Of a DNA stretch of 33,257 nucleotides, positions 22,269-30,411 are shown piece after piece. A model generated the notes under the pieces. It saw only the letters and a list, made by a program, of their open reading frames with translations, was not told where the DNA came from and made no database searches. The stretch is from contig DEIC01000076.1 in assembly GCA_002352285.1 (NCBI GenBank), positions 3,413-36,669 on the forward strand, written 5' to 3'. Source of the stretch: Alphaproteobacteria bacterium UBA2784 (GTDB lineage Bacteria; Pseudomonadota; Alphaproteobacteria; Micropepsales; Micropepsaceae). How positions within the stretch are numbered: position 1 is the first letter of the stretch; each line of letters begins with the position of its first letter. The position numbers and the translations under genes were made by a program.

Positions 22269-22865
22269 ATGCGCTTCTTTAGAAGCCTTGCAAGTGCGGT
22301 GAGCCTTTTGATCCTTGCCCTGGCGGCGGGGTTTCTGGTGTTTGTGGCAACCCTGCCCGGCCCGGGCGAAAACCCCGCACCCGCCGACGGCATTGTCGCC
22401 CTGACCGGCGGCGAACAGCGCATCGAGGCAGCACTTGCGCTTCTCGCTGACGGCAAGGCCAGGCGCCTTCTCATTTCAGGGCTGCACCCCGATACGCTGC
22501 GCGAGGATGTGGCGGCGCGCGCAGGCGCCCGCCCCTTTATGGATTGCTGCATTGATCTTGACTGGATCGCCCAGAACACCGAGGGCAACGCGGGCGCAGC
22601 CGCACGCTGGGCGCGTGACCACAGCTTTTCGCGCATCATCGTTGTCACGGCGAATTACCACATGCCGCGCGCCATTCTGGAACTTGAGACGGCCATGCCC
22701 GAGACCGACTGGGTGCCCTATGCCGTCGTGCCAGAAATCATTGCAGCCGAAGACTGGTGGCAGGATGCCGATGCCATGCGCCTTCTGGGCAGCGAATACA
22801 TGAAGCTGATTGCAGCAGGCGGGCGCGCCGGCATGCGCTGGCTGGCTGACAGCCTCAACAACTAG
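22269..22865 (+). CDS. YdcF family (DUF218) membrane-anchored protein
   Basis: A 198-residue protein with one N-terminal membrane helix (about residues 9-28) and a DUF218 domain (about 39-190). Motifs include D-G-I-V-A-L-T-G-G near the start, N-T-E-G-N-A and V-V-T-A-N-Y-H-M-P-R-A, characteristic of the YdcF/ElyC/SanA family. ElyC and SanA act in envelope integrity and undecaprenyl-linked steps in enterobacteria, but no defined reaction can be given here. It lies in the ftsE-ftsX-HAD-ydcF-plsC operon. Confidence 0.85.
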   Translation: MRFFRSLASAVSLLILALAAGFLVFVATLPGPGENPAPADGIVALTGGEQRIEAALALLADGKARRLLISGLHPDTLREDVAARAGARPFMDCCIDLDWIAQNTEGNAGAAARWARDHSFSRIIVVTANYHMPRAILELETAMPETDWVPYAVVPEIIAAEDWWQDADAMRLLGSEYMKLIAAGGRAGMRWLADSLNN

Positions 22866-22875
22866 GGAACGCGCC

Positions 22876-23601
22876 ATGATCTTCATCCGCTCGTTCCTGT
22901 TTACGGTATGGTTCGCCCTGCTGTCTGTGGTGCTGAACCTTGCATGGCTGCCCGCCTTCCTGCTGCCCCGCCGCTTTACCGTTGTGGGCGTACGACTGTG
23001 GGCGCAAGGCACGCTGTGGGGCCTTCGCGTTTTTGCCGGCATGACGCTGGAGGTGCGCGGCCGCGAGAACATGCAGAGCGGCGCGTGCCTTTATGCATCC
23101 AAGCATTTTGCGATGTGGGAGACGGTCGTGATGAACGCGATCCTGACCGATCCCGCAACCGTCCTGAAGAAGGAGCTGATGCTGATTCCGTTTTACGGCT
23201 GGTATGTCTGGAAGTCGGGCAACATCGCCATTGACCGCGGCGCCCACGCCAAGGCCATTCGCCGCCTGATCGCGCGCGCGAAAACTGTCGTTGCTGAAAA
23301 GCGCCCGATCCTGATTTTCCCGGAGGGCACGCGCAGCCGCCCCGGCCAGGCGCCCGATTACAAGCCGGGCGTTGCCGCACTCTATTCGCAGCTCGACATT
23401 GCTTGCGTGCCTGTCGCGCTGAACTCCGGCCTTTACTGGCCGCGCAAGGGATTTACGCGCAGGCCCGGCAAGGTGATTGTCGAGTTTCTGGAGCCGATCC
23501 CGCCGGGTCTGAAGCGGGCGGAATTCATGTCAACACTTGAGACCCGCATTGAAACGGCAACGGACCGCCTGCTGGCGGAAGCGGGATTTAGAAAAAACTG
23601 A
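22876..23601 (+). CDS. plsC: 1-acylglycerol-3-phosphate acyltransferase
   Basis: A 241-residue PlsC-type acyltransferase, acylating lysophosphatidic acid to phosphatidic acid at the inner membrane. Hydrophobic N-terminal segments (about residues 3-30) are followed by the catalytic motif with H77 and, four residues on, E82 in place of the usual Asp (HX4E); the FPEGTRSRPG motif is at 148-157. The Glu variant appears familiar from alphaproteobacterial members, so activity is not excluded. The ATG at 22876, ten bases after ydcF, is chosen because an upstream extension would overlap that gene. Confidence 0.88.
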   Translation: MIFIRSFLFTVWFALLSVVLNLAWLPAFLLPRRFTVVGVRLWAQGTLWGLRVFAGMTLEVRGRENMQSGACLYASKHFAMWETVVMNAILTDPATVLKKELMLIPFYGWYVWKSGNIAIDRGAHAKAIRRLIARAKTVVAEKRPILIFPEGTRSRPGQAPDYKPGVAALYSQLDIACVPVALNSGLYWPRKGFTRRPGKVIVEFLEPIPPGLKRAEFMSTLETRIETATDRLLAEAGFRKN

Positions 23602-23633
23602 GCGGTGCCAGCACGATAAAGCTGACATGACGG

Positions 23634-23648
23634 TTAAGAACTTTTCAA
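23634..23648. promoter_or_regulatory. Possible CtrA-like site upstream of nrdJ
   Basis: TTAA, seven bases and TCAA match the CtrA consensus TTAA-N7-TTAA with one mismatch. It lies ten bases before the candidate -35 box of nrdJ. One imperfect short match is weak evidence. Confidence 0.2.
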
Positions 23649-23657
23649 GAACAAACA

Positions 23658-23686
23658 TTGACCCTGAAGGTCATCAAACCTAAACT
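23658..23686 (+). promoter_or_regulatory. Candidate nrdJ promoter with overlapping inverted repeat
   Basis: TTGACC (23658-23663) and TAAACT (23681-23686) are 17 bases apart. The -35 box overlaps an inverted repeat, TGACC-N5-GGTCA (23659-23673), which could be a regulator site. The start codon is 69 bases downstream. No NrdR box or cobalamin riboswitch was recognised in the 153-base gap. Confidence 0.45.
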
Positions 23687-23754
23687 TTGCCCCTGTTTCA
23701 GTTGGGTTTGCACGCGCCAATGTGCGCCGCCCGTCCCGGAGTCTGCGTCCCACG

Positions 23755-26160
23755 ATGTCTGCCCCCATAAGCCCCGAACCTGCCCTGGAACTGCCCCGCG
23801 TTTCGCAGGAAGTCTGGGACATGAAGTACCGCCTGAAGGCGCAGGACGGCACGCCCGTCGATGCGACGCTGGCGCATACATGGGCGCGCGTGGCGCTGGC
23901 ACTGGCGCGCGCGGAGAAGCCGGAAGACCAGCGCAAATACGCGCTCGAATTTTCAGCCGCCCTCGCCGGGTTCCGCTTTCTGCCTGCGGGCCGCGTGATT
24001 GCAGGCGCCGGTACCGGCCGCGCCGTGACGCTGTTCAATTGCTATGTGATGGGAACGGTTCCCGACAGCATCAGCGGCATTTTCGACTCGCTGAAAGATG
24101 CCGCCCGCACCATGCAGCAGGGTGGCGGCATCGGCTGTGATTTTTCCACCATCCGCCCCAAGGGCGCACCTGTCATCAGCGTCGGCGCCGATGCCTCTGG
24201 CCCGCTTTCCTTCATGGATGTGTGGGATGCGATGTGCCGCACCATCATGTCGGCGGGATCACGCCGCGGCGCGATGATGGCGACCCTGCGCTGCGACCAT
24301 CCCGACATCGAAGACTTCATCGACGCCAAGCGGGAGCCGGGCCGCCTGCGCATGTTCAATCTGTCGGTCCTGGTGACAGACGCCTTTATGGCGGCAGTCG
24401 AACAGGATGCTGATTGGGATCTGGTGTTTGACGGCCGCATCTGGCGCACGCTGAAGGCGCGCGCGCTGTGGGACCGCATTATGGCGGCGACCTATGCGTA
24501 TGCAGAGCCGGGCGTCATCTTCATTGACCGCATCAATGCGGCCAACAATCTTTCCTGGTGCGAGACGATTGCGGCCACCAATCCGTGCGGTGAGCAGCCG
24601 CTGCCGCCTTATGGCGCCTGTCTTCTGGGGTCGGTCAATCTCGCCGCCCTTGTGCGCAAGCCGTTCAGCGACGACGCCCATATCGACGAGGCAGAGCTTG
24701 CCCGGCTGACCGCCACCGCCATCCGCATGCTCGACAATGTGGTGGACATTTCAAACTACCCGCTGCCGCAGCAGCAGGCAGAAGCCCTGGCCAAGCGCCG
24801 CATTGGCCTGGGTGTGACCGGCCTTGCCGATGCGCTGATTTTCTGCCGCGCACGCTATGGCAGCCCGCATGCGCTGGCGCTGGTGGACCGCTGGCTGGCG
24901 ATCATCAAGAATGCCGCCTATCGCGCATCGGCCTTGCTGGCCGCCGAGAAGGGCGCGTTCCCGCTCTATGACGCAGAAAAATTTCTGGCGACCCCGATGG
25001 TCGCATCGCTCGACAGCGATGTGCGCGCACTGATCGCCCGGCACGGCATCCGCAATGCGCTTTTGACCTCCATCGCGCCGACCGGCACGATCTCGCTTTT
25101 GGCTGGAAATGTCTCAAGCGGCATTGAACCCGTTTTTGCGCTCTCCTATCGCCGGAAAATCCTGCTGCCCGATGGCAGCCACCGCGAGGAGCTGGTCGAG
25201 GATCACGCCCTTGCCCGCTTCCGCGCAATGTTCGGGCCAGATGAAGCCCTGCCCGCTTACTTCGTCACGGCAGAAACGCTTTCGCCCGCCGATCATCTGG
25301 CGGTTCAGGCAACGGCCCAGCGCCATATCGACAGCGCGATTTCCAAAACCATCAACTGCCCGGAGGACATCTCGTTTGATGCCTTCAAGGACATCTACGC
25401 CCGCGCCTATGCGATGGGCTGCAAGGGCTGCACGACCTACCGGCCCAATCCGGTCACCGGCTCGGTGCTGTCGGTTGTCGAAGAAAAAGCGGAACCCGCA
25501 CCCGCACCGCACGCCGCCCCCGAAGACATGCGCGAGCCGGGTGAGGCGCCACCGCGCCGCATCGCACCTGTCGCGACCTCCGGCGGCGTCGTTTACATGT
25601 CGCGTCCGCTCGACCGCCCCGACACGCTGCCGGGCGAGACCTACAAATTGCGCTGGCCCGAAAGCGATCACGCGCTTTACATCACCATCAACGACATCAT
25701 TCAGGATGGCCGCCGCCGCCCCTTCGAGATTTTCATCAACTCGAAAAACATGGAGCATTTCGCCTGGACCGTGGCGCTGACCCGCATGATCTCGGCGGTC
25801 TTCCGCCGCGGCGGCGATGTGTCATTCGTGGTCGAGGAGTTGAAGGCCGTGTTTGATCCGCGCGGCGGCCAGTGGATGAACGGGCGCTATGTGCCCTCGA
25901 TCCTTGCGGCCATTGGCGGCGCGATTGAGCAGCATCTGATTGCCATTGGCTTCATGCCCGCGCCGCAAAAGCCGCAACCGCACGAAAGCGAGCCTGCCAC
26001 GCGCGAGGCCTCAACCGGCGCGGAAGTCGAAACGGCAGACAGGGAGGATGGCGCGCGCAGCCCGCGCCTGTCCTTTTGCCCGCGCTGTGGCCAGGCGGCC
26101 CTGATGCGTGCGGAAGGGTGTGATACCTGCCTTGAATGCGGCTATTCGCGCTGTGGCTGA
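23755..26160 (+). CDS. nrdJ: Adenosylcobalamin-dependent ribonucleotide reductase, class II
   Basis: An 801-residue class II ribonucleotide reductase, making deoxyribonucleotides with an adenosylcobalamin-derived radical and needing no oxygen or second subunit. C96 lies in FNCYVMG; the active-site loop NPCGEQ has C278 and E280; C556 and C559 in GCKGCTTYRP lie near the end of the reductase core. Residues about 600-730 resemble a TSCPD domain, and the C-terminus is a zinc ribbon (C-x2-C ... C-x2-C-x2-C). No ATP-cone is seen at the N-terminus. The ATG at 23755 gives the best N-terminus. Adenosylcobalamin supply fits the adenosyltransferase encoded upstream. Confidence 0.94.
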   Translation: MSAPISPEPALELPRVSQEVWDMKYRLKAQDGTPVDATLAHTWARVALALARAEKPEDQRKYALEFSAALAGFRFLPAGRVIAGAGTGRAVTLFNCYVMGTVPDSISGIFDSLKDAARTMQQGGGIGCDFSTIRPKGAPVISVGADASGPLSFMDVWDAMCRTIMSAGSRRGAMMATLRCDHPDIEDFIDAKREPGRLRMFNLSVLVTDAFMAAVEQDADWDLVFDGRIWRTLKARALWDRIMAATYAYAEPGVIFIDRINAANNLSWCETIAATNPCGEQPLPPYGACLLGSVNLAALVRKPFSDDAHIDEAELARLTATAIRMLDNVVDISNYPLPQQQAEALAKRRIGLGVTGLADALIFCRARYGSPHALALVDRWLAIIKNAAYRASALLAAEKGAFPLYDAEKFLATPMVASLDSDVRALIARHGIRNALLTSIAPTGTISLLAGNVSSGIEPVFALSYRRKILLPDGSHREELVEDHALARFRAMFGPDEALPAYFVTAETLSPADHLAVQATAQRHIDSAISKTINCPEDISFDAFKDIYARAYAMGCKGCTTYRPNPVTGSVLSVVEEKAEPAPAPHAAPEDMREPGEAPPRRIAPVATSGGVVYMSRPLDRPDTLPGETYKLRWPESDHALYITINDIIQDGRRRPFEIFINSKNMEHFAWTVALTRMISAVFRRGGDVSFVVEELKAVFDPRGGQWMNGRYVPSILAAIGGAIEQHLIAIGFMPAPQKPQPHESEPATREASTGAEVETADREDGARSPRLSFCPRCGQAALMRAEGCDTCLECGYSRCG

Positions 26161-26169
26161 TGACAGGCC

Positions 26170-27357
26170 ATGAGCGCGCCGCTTGTTTCCAACGCGGATG
26201 CGCGCCGGCTTTTTCTCGACCGCCATCACTTGAGTGCGCGCCGCCCCGGCCCGGCGCGGCCCGATGGCGTCGCAAGGCTGATTGAAGAGCTGGGCTTTGT
26301 GCAGGTCGATTCCATCCGCGCGGTGGAGCGCGCGCATCACCACATTCTGCATGCCCGTCTTCCCGCCTATCGCCCGCGCGTGCTGGAGCGCCTGCAGAAG
26401 GATGCGCGCGTCTTCGAACACTGGACGCATGATGCGTCGCTCATCCCGATTGCCTTCTATCCCTATTGGCAGCACGTCTTTGCCTTCTACCGCGCGCACA
26501 CCGCCCGGAATGCCTGGTGGCAGAAAATGTTGCCGGAGAAAAAGATGATCCGGCAATTGCTGGCCGAAGTGGAAAAGCGCGGCCCCGTCACTGCGCGCGA
26601 CTTTGCCCATATGGGCGAACGCAAGGGTGCCTGGTGGGGCTGGGCCCCGCACAAGACGGCGCTGGAATATCTCTGGTTCACCGGCGAACTGGCGATTGCG
26701 GCGCGCGATGGATTTGAAAAGATCTATGACCTTTCCGCCCGCGTGATCCCGCAACAGCATCGCAGCGAGAAACCTTCGCGCGCCGACATGGTGCGCTGGG
26801 CGGCGGATGCGGCGCTCTCTCGCCTCGGTTTTGGCAGCGCGCGCGAGATCGCCAAATTCTTTGACATGATTACGCCCGAGGAAGCAGAAAAGGCATTGGC
26901 CGCGCGTGACGATGTGCTTGAGGTCGTGATCGAAGGCGCAAGAGGCGAAAAAAACACCCATGCCATGATGCGCCGCGAAACCTTTGAGACGCTGGCAAAT
27001 GTGCCACCGCCGCAAAAACCTCTGCGCTTTATCAACCCCTTTGACCCTGTGTTGCGCGACCGCAACCGCGCCCGCCGCCTGTTCGGCTTTGACTATACGA
27101 TTGAAGTTTTCACCCCCGCCGCCAAACGCAAATATGGCTATTACGTGCTGCCGTTGCTGGAGGGTGACCGCTTTGTCGGCCGGGCCGATGTGCGCGCCGA
27201 CCGCAATGACGACAGCCTTGTGATCGCCAAAGTCTGGTGGGAGAAGGGTGTAAGGCCATCCGCCGCGCGGACCGATGCTCTGGCGCGCGCGGGCGAGAGG
27301 CTGGCGCGCTTTTGCGGCGTGTCAAAGACCATCATCCATCAGGTGAAAGACGCATGA
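26170..27357 (+). CDS. YcaQ/AlkZ-type winged-helix DNA glycosylase
   Basis: A 395-residue protein of the HTH_42 (AlkZ/YcaQ) family. The catalytic QxD motif of the YcaQ branch is present as Q45-V-D47 in GFVQVDSIRAVERAHH; AlkZ-branch enzymes have QxQ. Further conserved blocks are HWTHDASLIP, WGWAPHKTALEYLW and INPFDPVLRDRNRARRLFGFDY. Escherichia coli YcaQ unhooks interstrand DNA crosslinks and excises alkylated bases. It starts nine bases after nrdJ, coupling a DNA-repair enzyme to nucleotide reduction, and overlaps the DUF2125 gene by four bases. Confidence 0.88.
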   Translation: MSAPLVSNADARRLFLDRHHLSARRPGPARPDGVARLIEELGFVQVDSIRAVERAHHHILHARLPAYRPRVLERLQKDARVFEHWTHDASLIPIAFYPYWQHVFAFYRAHTARNAWWQKMLPEKKMIRQLLAEVEKRGPVTARDFAHMGERKGAWWGWAPHKTALEYLWFTGELAIAARDGFEKIYDLSARVIPQQHRSEKPSRADMVRWAADAALSRLGFGSAREIAKFFDMITPEEAEKALAARDDVLEVVIEGARGEKNTHAMMRRETFETLANVPPPQKPLRFINPFDPVLRDRNRARRLFGFDYTIEVFTPAAKRKYGYYVLPLLEGDRFVGRADVRADRNDDSLVIAKVWWEKGVRPSAARTDALARAGERLARFCGVSKTIIHQVKDA

Positions 27358-28364
27358 GAGTGTTTTCTGCCCTGCGTTACTACTGGCCGGTCACGCTCTT
27401 CTTCGTTCTCGTTGCGGCGTGGAGTGCGTGGTGGATTGTCGCCGCATCCATGTTTGAAGACGCGCTGGAGGCAATGCGCACTAACGGCCAGAGCGATGTG
27501 CGCCTGGCCTATGAGCGCGTGGAGATTGGCGGCTATCCCTTCCGCGTCGAGGCTGAATTCCGCAACCTGCAGATGGAATGGCGCGGCGGAAAATTCCGCG
27601 CCGAACGGGCAATTGCCCACGCACTCGCCTGGAAGCTCTCGCACATCGTCGGCGAGGCCGGCGGTGAAAAGGCGCTGACGCTTACCACCGCGCCGCGCGA
27701 GACGATGACGATCACGCCAGACATTCTGCGCCTCAGCGCCATCATCAATGGCGATGGCGGCTTCCGGGTGGACGCCGTTTTCGGCGGTGCGCAAACATCC
27801 TTCGCGCTGGCGGATGGCCGCAACCCGGCGCTCTATGCGCGGCTGTTTGAATTCCACGCCCGCAGCGTGGAGGGCGGCGGCGCTGATCTGGTGCTCGCCG
27901 CCGCCGATGTGGAACTGCAGCGCGGCTTTGTCACCACGCTGGGCGAAAAAATTCCCTCGGCCCGCTTTGATGCGCGCTTCAAAAGCCTGCCGCCAGATGA
28001 TGGCGCCGCCATTCTTTCAGCCCTTGAAAGCTGGCCGGAGTTCCTTGCGCGCTGGGCCGCGGCTGGTGGTGCGGTTGATCTGAAATCGCTTGCGCTTAAC
28101 TGGGGCCGCTTTGAGATGACGGCCAAGGGCGCGTTGACGCTCAGCACCGATGGCGATCCAGAGGGCGCGCTGCGCCTTGATGTGAAGGGATCAGACGGGC
28201 TTGTGGCCGCCCTGCGGGAGGGTGGCGCACCTTACGCCAACCTTGCGGGCTGGGCGGTGGACATTCTCTCGCTTGCCGGATTTGCGGGCGGCACCGCCGA
28301 TGCGCTCAGCCTGCCGCTGGAACTGAAAGACGGCGTGCTGTCGCTCGACGCCAGCCCCGGCTGA
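27354..28364 (+). CDS. DUF2125 domain-containing membrane protein
   Basis: A 336-residue protein of the alphaproteobacterial DUF2125 family, with an N-terminal membrane helix (about residues 12-32) and a large extracytoplasmic beta-rich region. The typical opening Y-E-R-V-E-I-G-G-Y-P-F-R-V-E follows the helix. The function of the family is unknown; the layout suggests an envelope protein. The ATG at 27354 overlaps the ycaQ stop (ATGA). It converges with tyrA, leaving only two bases between the stop codons. Confidence 0.85.
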   Translation: MRVFSALRYYWPVTLFFVLVAAWSAWWIVAASMFEDALEAMRTNGQSDVRLAYERVEIGGYPFRVEAEFRNLQMEWRGGKFRAERAIAHALAWKLSHIVGEAGGEKALTLTTAPRETMTITPDILRLSAIINGDGGFRVDAVFGGAQTSFALADGRNPALYARLFEFHARSVEGGGADLVLAAADVELQRGFVTTLGEKIPSARFDARFKSLPPDDGAAILSALESWPEFLARWAAAGGAVDLKSLALNWGRFEMTAKGALTLSTDGDPEGALRLDVKGSDGLVAALREGGAPYANLAGWAVDILSLAGFAGGTADALSLPLELKDGVLSLDASPG

Positions 28365-28369
28365 GCTCA
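28362..28369. other. Palindrome formed by two convergent stop codons
   Basis: TGAGCTCA contains the TGA stop of the DUF2125 gene on the plus strand and the TGA stop of tyrA on the minus strand. No terminator hairpin is evident on either side, so transcripts probably overlap. Confidence 0.6.
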
Positions 28370-29287
28370 CTTCTTTTCCGGGTTGCGCCCGAAATTCGTT
28401 GCCGCCACGTCCTGACCCGCTTCGATGATCGAGCGGCGGATGGCCCGCGTGCGCGCAAAGAGATTGAACAGCGCATCGCCATCGCCCCAGCGGATCGCGC
28501 GCTGCAAGGCGGTCAGATCCTCGGTAAAGCGCTGGAGCATTTCAAGAACTGCCTCGCGGTTGTTCAGGAACACGTCGCGCCACATGACGGGGTCAGACGC
28601 GGCGATGCGCGTGAAATCACGAAAGCCGCCCGCCGAATATTTGATGACTTCGGATTGCGTGACCTCTTCAAGGTCCGCCGCCGTGCCCACAATGTTGTAG
28701 GCGATCAGATGCGGCAGATGGCTGGTGATGGCGAGCACCAGATCATGGTGGCGCGGCTCCATCACCTCCAGCCTGCTGCCACACGCGCGCCAGAAGGCCG
28801 AGAGTTTCTCAACCGCCACATGGTCTGCGCCCGACAACGGCGTCAGAATGCACCATCGCCCGTCAAACAGTTCCGCAAAGCCTGCCTCGGGGCCGGAATG
28901 TTCGGTGCCCGCAATCGGATGGCCGGGAATGAAATGCACGCCATCGGGCACGTGCGGCCCGCAATCGCGGATGACCGCACTTTTGACCGAGCCGACATCG
29001 GAAACAATCGCGCCCTTTTTCAGATGCGGCGCGATCTGCGCCATGGCGGGCCCCAAGGCGCCCACCGGCAGGCACAGCATGACGAGATCGGCGTCGCGCA
29101 CCGCCTCTTCCATGGTCGCGTGAACCGAATGGCAGAAGCCAAGCCGCGTGACGGTGGCCCGCGTCGCTTCGCTGCGCGCATGGCCGCTGACATGACCGGC
29201 AATATTGCCGCGCCGCATGGCATGCGCCAGAGACGAGCCGATAAGGCCAAGGCCGATCAGCGCGACGCGCTCAAAAATCACGCTCAT
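28367..29287 (-). CDS. tyrA: Prephenate/arogenate dehydrogenase
   Basis: A 306-residue NAD(P)-dependent dehydrogenase of tyrosine synthesis, without the chorismate mutase or ACT domains fused in some homologues. The dinucleotide motif GLGLIGSSLA is at residues 12-21; DVGSVKSAV and HPIAGTEHSGPEA, with the substrate-binding His, are conserved, as is the C-terminal GGFRDFTRIA. Whether prephenate or arogenate is preferred cannot be read from the sequence. It is the last gene of the chorismate mutase-hisC-tyrA operon, overlapping hisC by four bases. Confidence 0.94.
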   Translation of the reverse strand: MSVIFERVALIGLGLIGSSLAHAMRRGNIAGHVSGHARSEATRATVTRLGFCHSVHATMEEAVRDADLVMLCLPVGALGPAMAQIAPHLKKGAIVSDVGSVKSAVIRDCGPHVPDGVHFIPGHPIAGTEHSGPEAGFAELFDGRWCILTPLSGADHVAVEKLSAFWRACGSRLEVMEPRHHDLVLAITSHLPHLIAYNIVGTAADLEEVTQSEVIKYSAGGFRDFTRIAASDPVMWRDVFLNNREAVLEMLQRFTEDLTALQRAIRWGDGDALFNLFARTRAIRRSIIEAGQDVAATNFGRNPEKK

Positions 29288-30411
29288 GGACGCGCCTTCA
29301 CAAAATCGGCAAGGGCAGCCACAACCAGCCGGTTTGCCTCTTCCGTTCCAACAGTCAGACGCAAGGCGTCGGGCAGGCCGTAATTGCGCACACCGCGCAG
29401 GATAAGGCCGCGCGCCATCAGGAAGCGGTCGGCATCATCTGCCGTCTTTCCCGCCTCGTGGCCGAAATGGATAAGCAGGAAATTGCAGACGCTGTCGTCC
29501 ACCTGAAAGCCAAGCGCGCGGATTTCATGCGTCAGCCATGAAAGCCATTTGTCGTTATGCGCTTTCGATTGGGCAACATGCGCGCGGTCTTCAACCGCCG
29601 CCGCTGCCGCCGCCTGCGCAGGCACGGAGACGTTAAAGGGGCCGCGCGCCCGGTTCAGATGGCCCACAATCTCCGGTGCAGCGTAAAGCCATCCTGCCCT
29701 CAACCCGGCCAGCGCGTAAATCTTGGAGAAAGTGCGCGTGAAGATGACCTGCGGATTGGCTGAAGCCAGCCCAAGCCCGGATTCATAATCACCCTCATCG
29801 ACATATTCGGCATAGGCCGCATCAATCACGAGCAGCGCATGGCCCGGCAACGCATCAAGAAGCCGCTTGACCTCGCCCTTCTTCAGATAGCTGCCGGTCG
29901 GATTGTTAGGATTGGCCAGAAACACGATGCGCGTGCGCGGCCCCATGCGCGCAATCATCGCATCAATATCGACGATGCGCCTGGGCTCGGGCGCCACCAC
30001 GGGCACTGCGCTCGCCGCCAGTGCCGCGATCCGGTAAACAAGGAACGCATGCTCGCTGTAAAGAACCTCGTCACCCGGGCGGCAATAAACCTGCGTGATG
30101 AGATGCAGCAATTCGTCCGAGCCATTGCCGCAAATGATCCGCTCGGCATCCAGCCCGTGCACGCGTGCAATCGCTTCGCGCAACAGGCGCGACGACCCCT
30201 CAGGATAGTTCGCCAGTTGCCCCGCCGCTGCGCGATAGGCTTCCAGCGCCTTGGGGCTGGGGCCAAGCGGTGATTCATTGGACGAGAGCTTGAACACACG
30301 CTGCGCGCCGGGCGCAGCCGCGCGGCCGCCGACATAAGGCTCGATATCGAGAATGCCGGGAACCGGCTCAAGCACGCCGGGGCTGGTTGCAGGCTTTTTC
30401 ATCGTCGTCAT
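29284..30411 (-). CDS. hisC: Histidinol-phosphate/aromatic aminotransferase
   Basis: A 375-residue fold-type I PLP aminotransferase. Conserved elements are KLSSNESPLGPSP, GNGSDELL, NPNNPTGSYL and the Schiff-base lysine in TRTFSKIYALAGLRAGW. HisC enzymes act on histidinol phosphate and often also on aromatic keto acids. Placement between chorismate mutase and tyrA argues that it supplies the transamination step of phenylalanine and tyrosine synthesis, with histidine synthesis as a second or main role. Both ends overlap neighbours by four bases. ATG 30411 is used; ATG 30402 is an alternative. Confidence 0.92.
   Translation of the reverse strand: MTTMKKPATSPGVLEPVPGILDIEPYVGGRAAAPGAQRVFKLSSNESPLGPSPKALEAYRAAAGQLANYPEGSSRLLREAIARVHGLDAERIICGNGSDELLHLITQVYCRPGDEVLYSEHAFLVYRIAALAASAVPVVAPEPRRIVDIDAMIARMGPRTRIVFLANPNNPTGSYLKKGEVKRLLDALPGHALLVIDAAYAEYVDEGDYESGLGLASANPQVIFTRTFSKIYALAGLRAGWLYAAPEIVGHLNRARGPFNVSVPAQAAAAAAVEDRAHVAQSKAHNDKWLSWLTHEIRALGFQVDDSVCNFLLIHFGHEAGKTADDADRFLMARGLILRGVRNYGLPDALRLTVGTEEANRLVVAALADFVKARP

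Noticed and set aside
23602..23754. Cobalamin riboswitch before nrdJ
   Set aside because: The gap is only 153 bases and has no recognisable B12 box. The GCCACTG found at 1666-1672 lies inside the GFA coding sequence and is also not a riboswitch.
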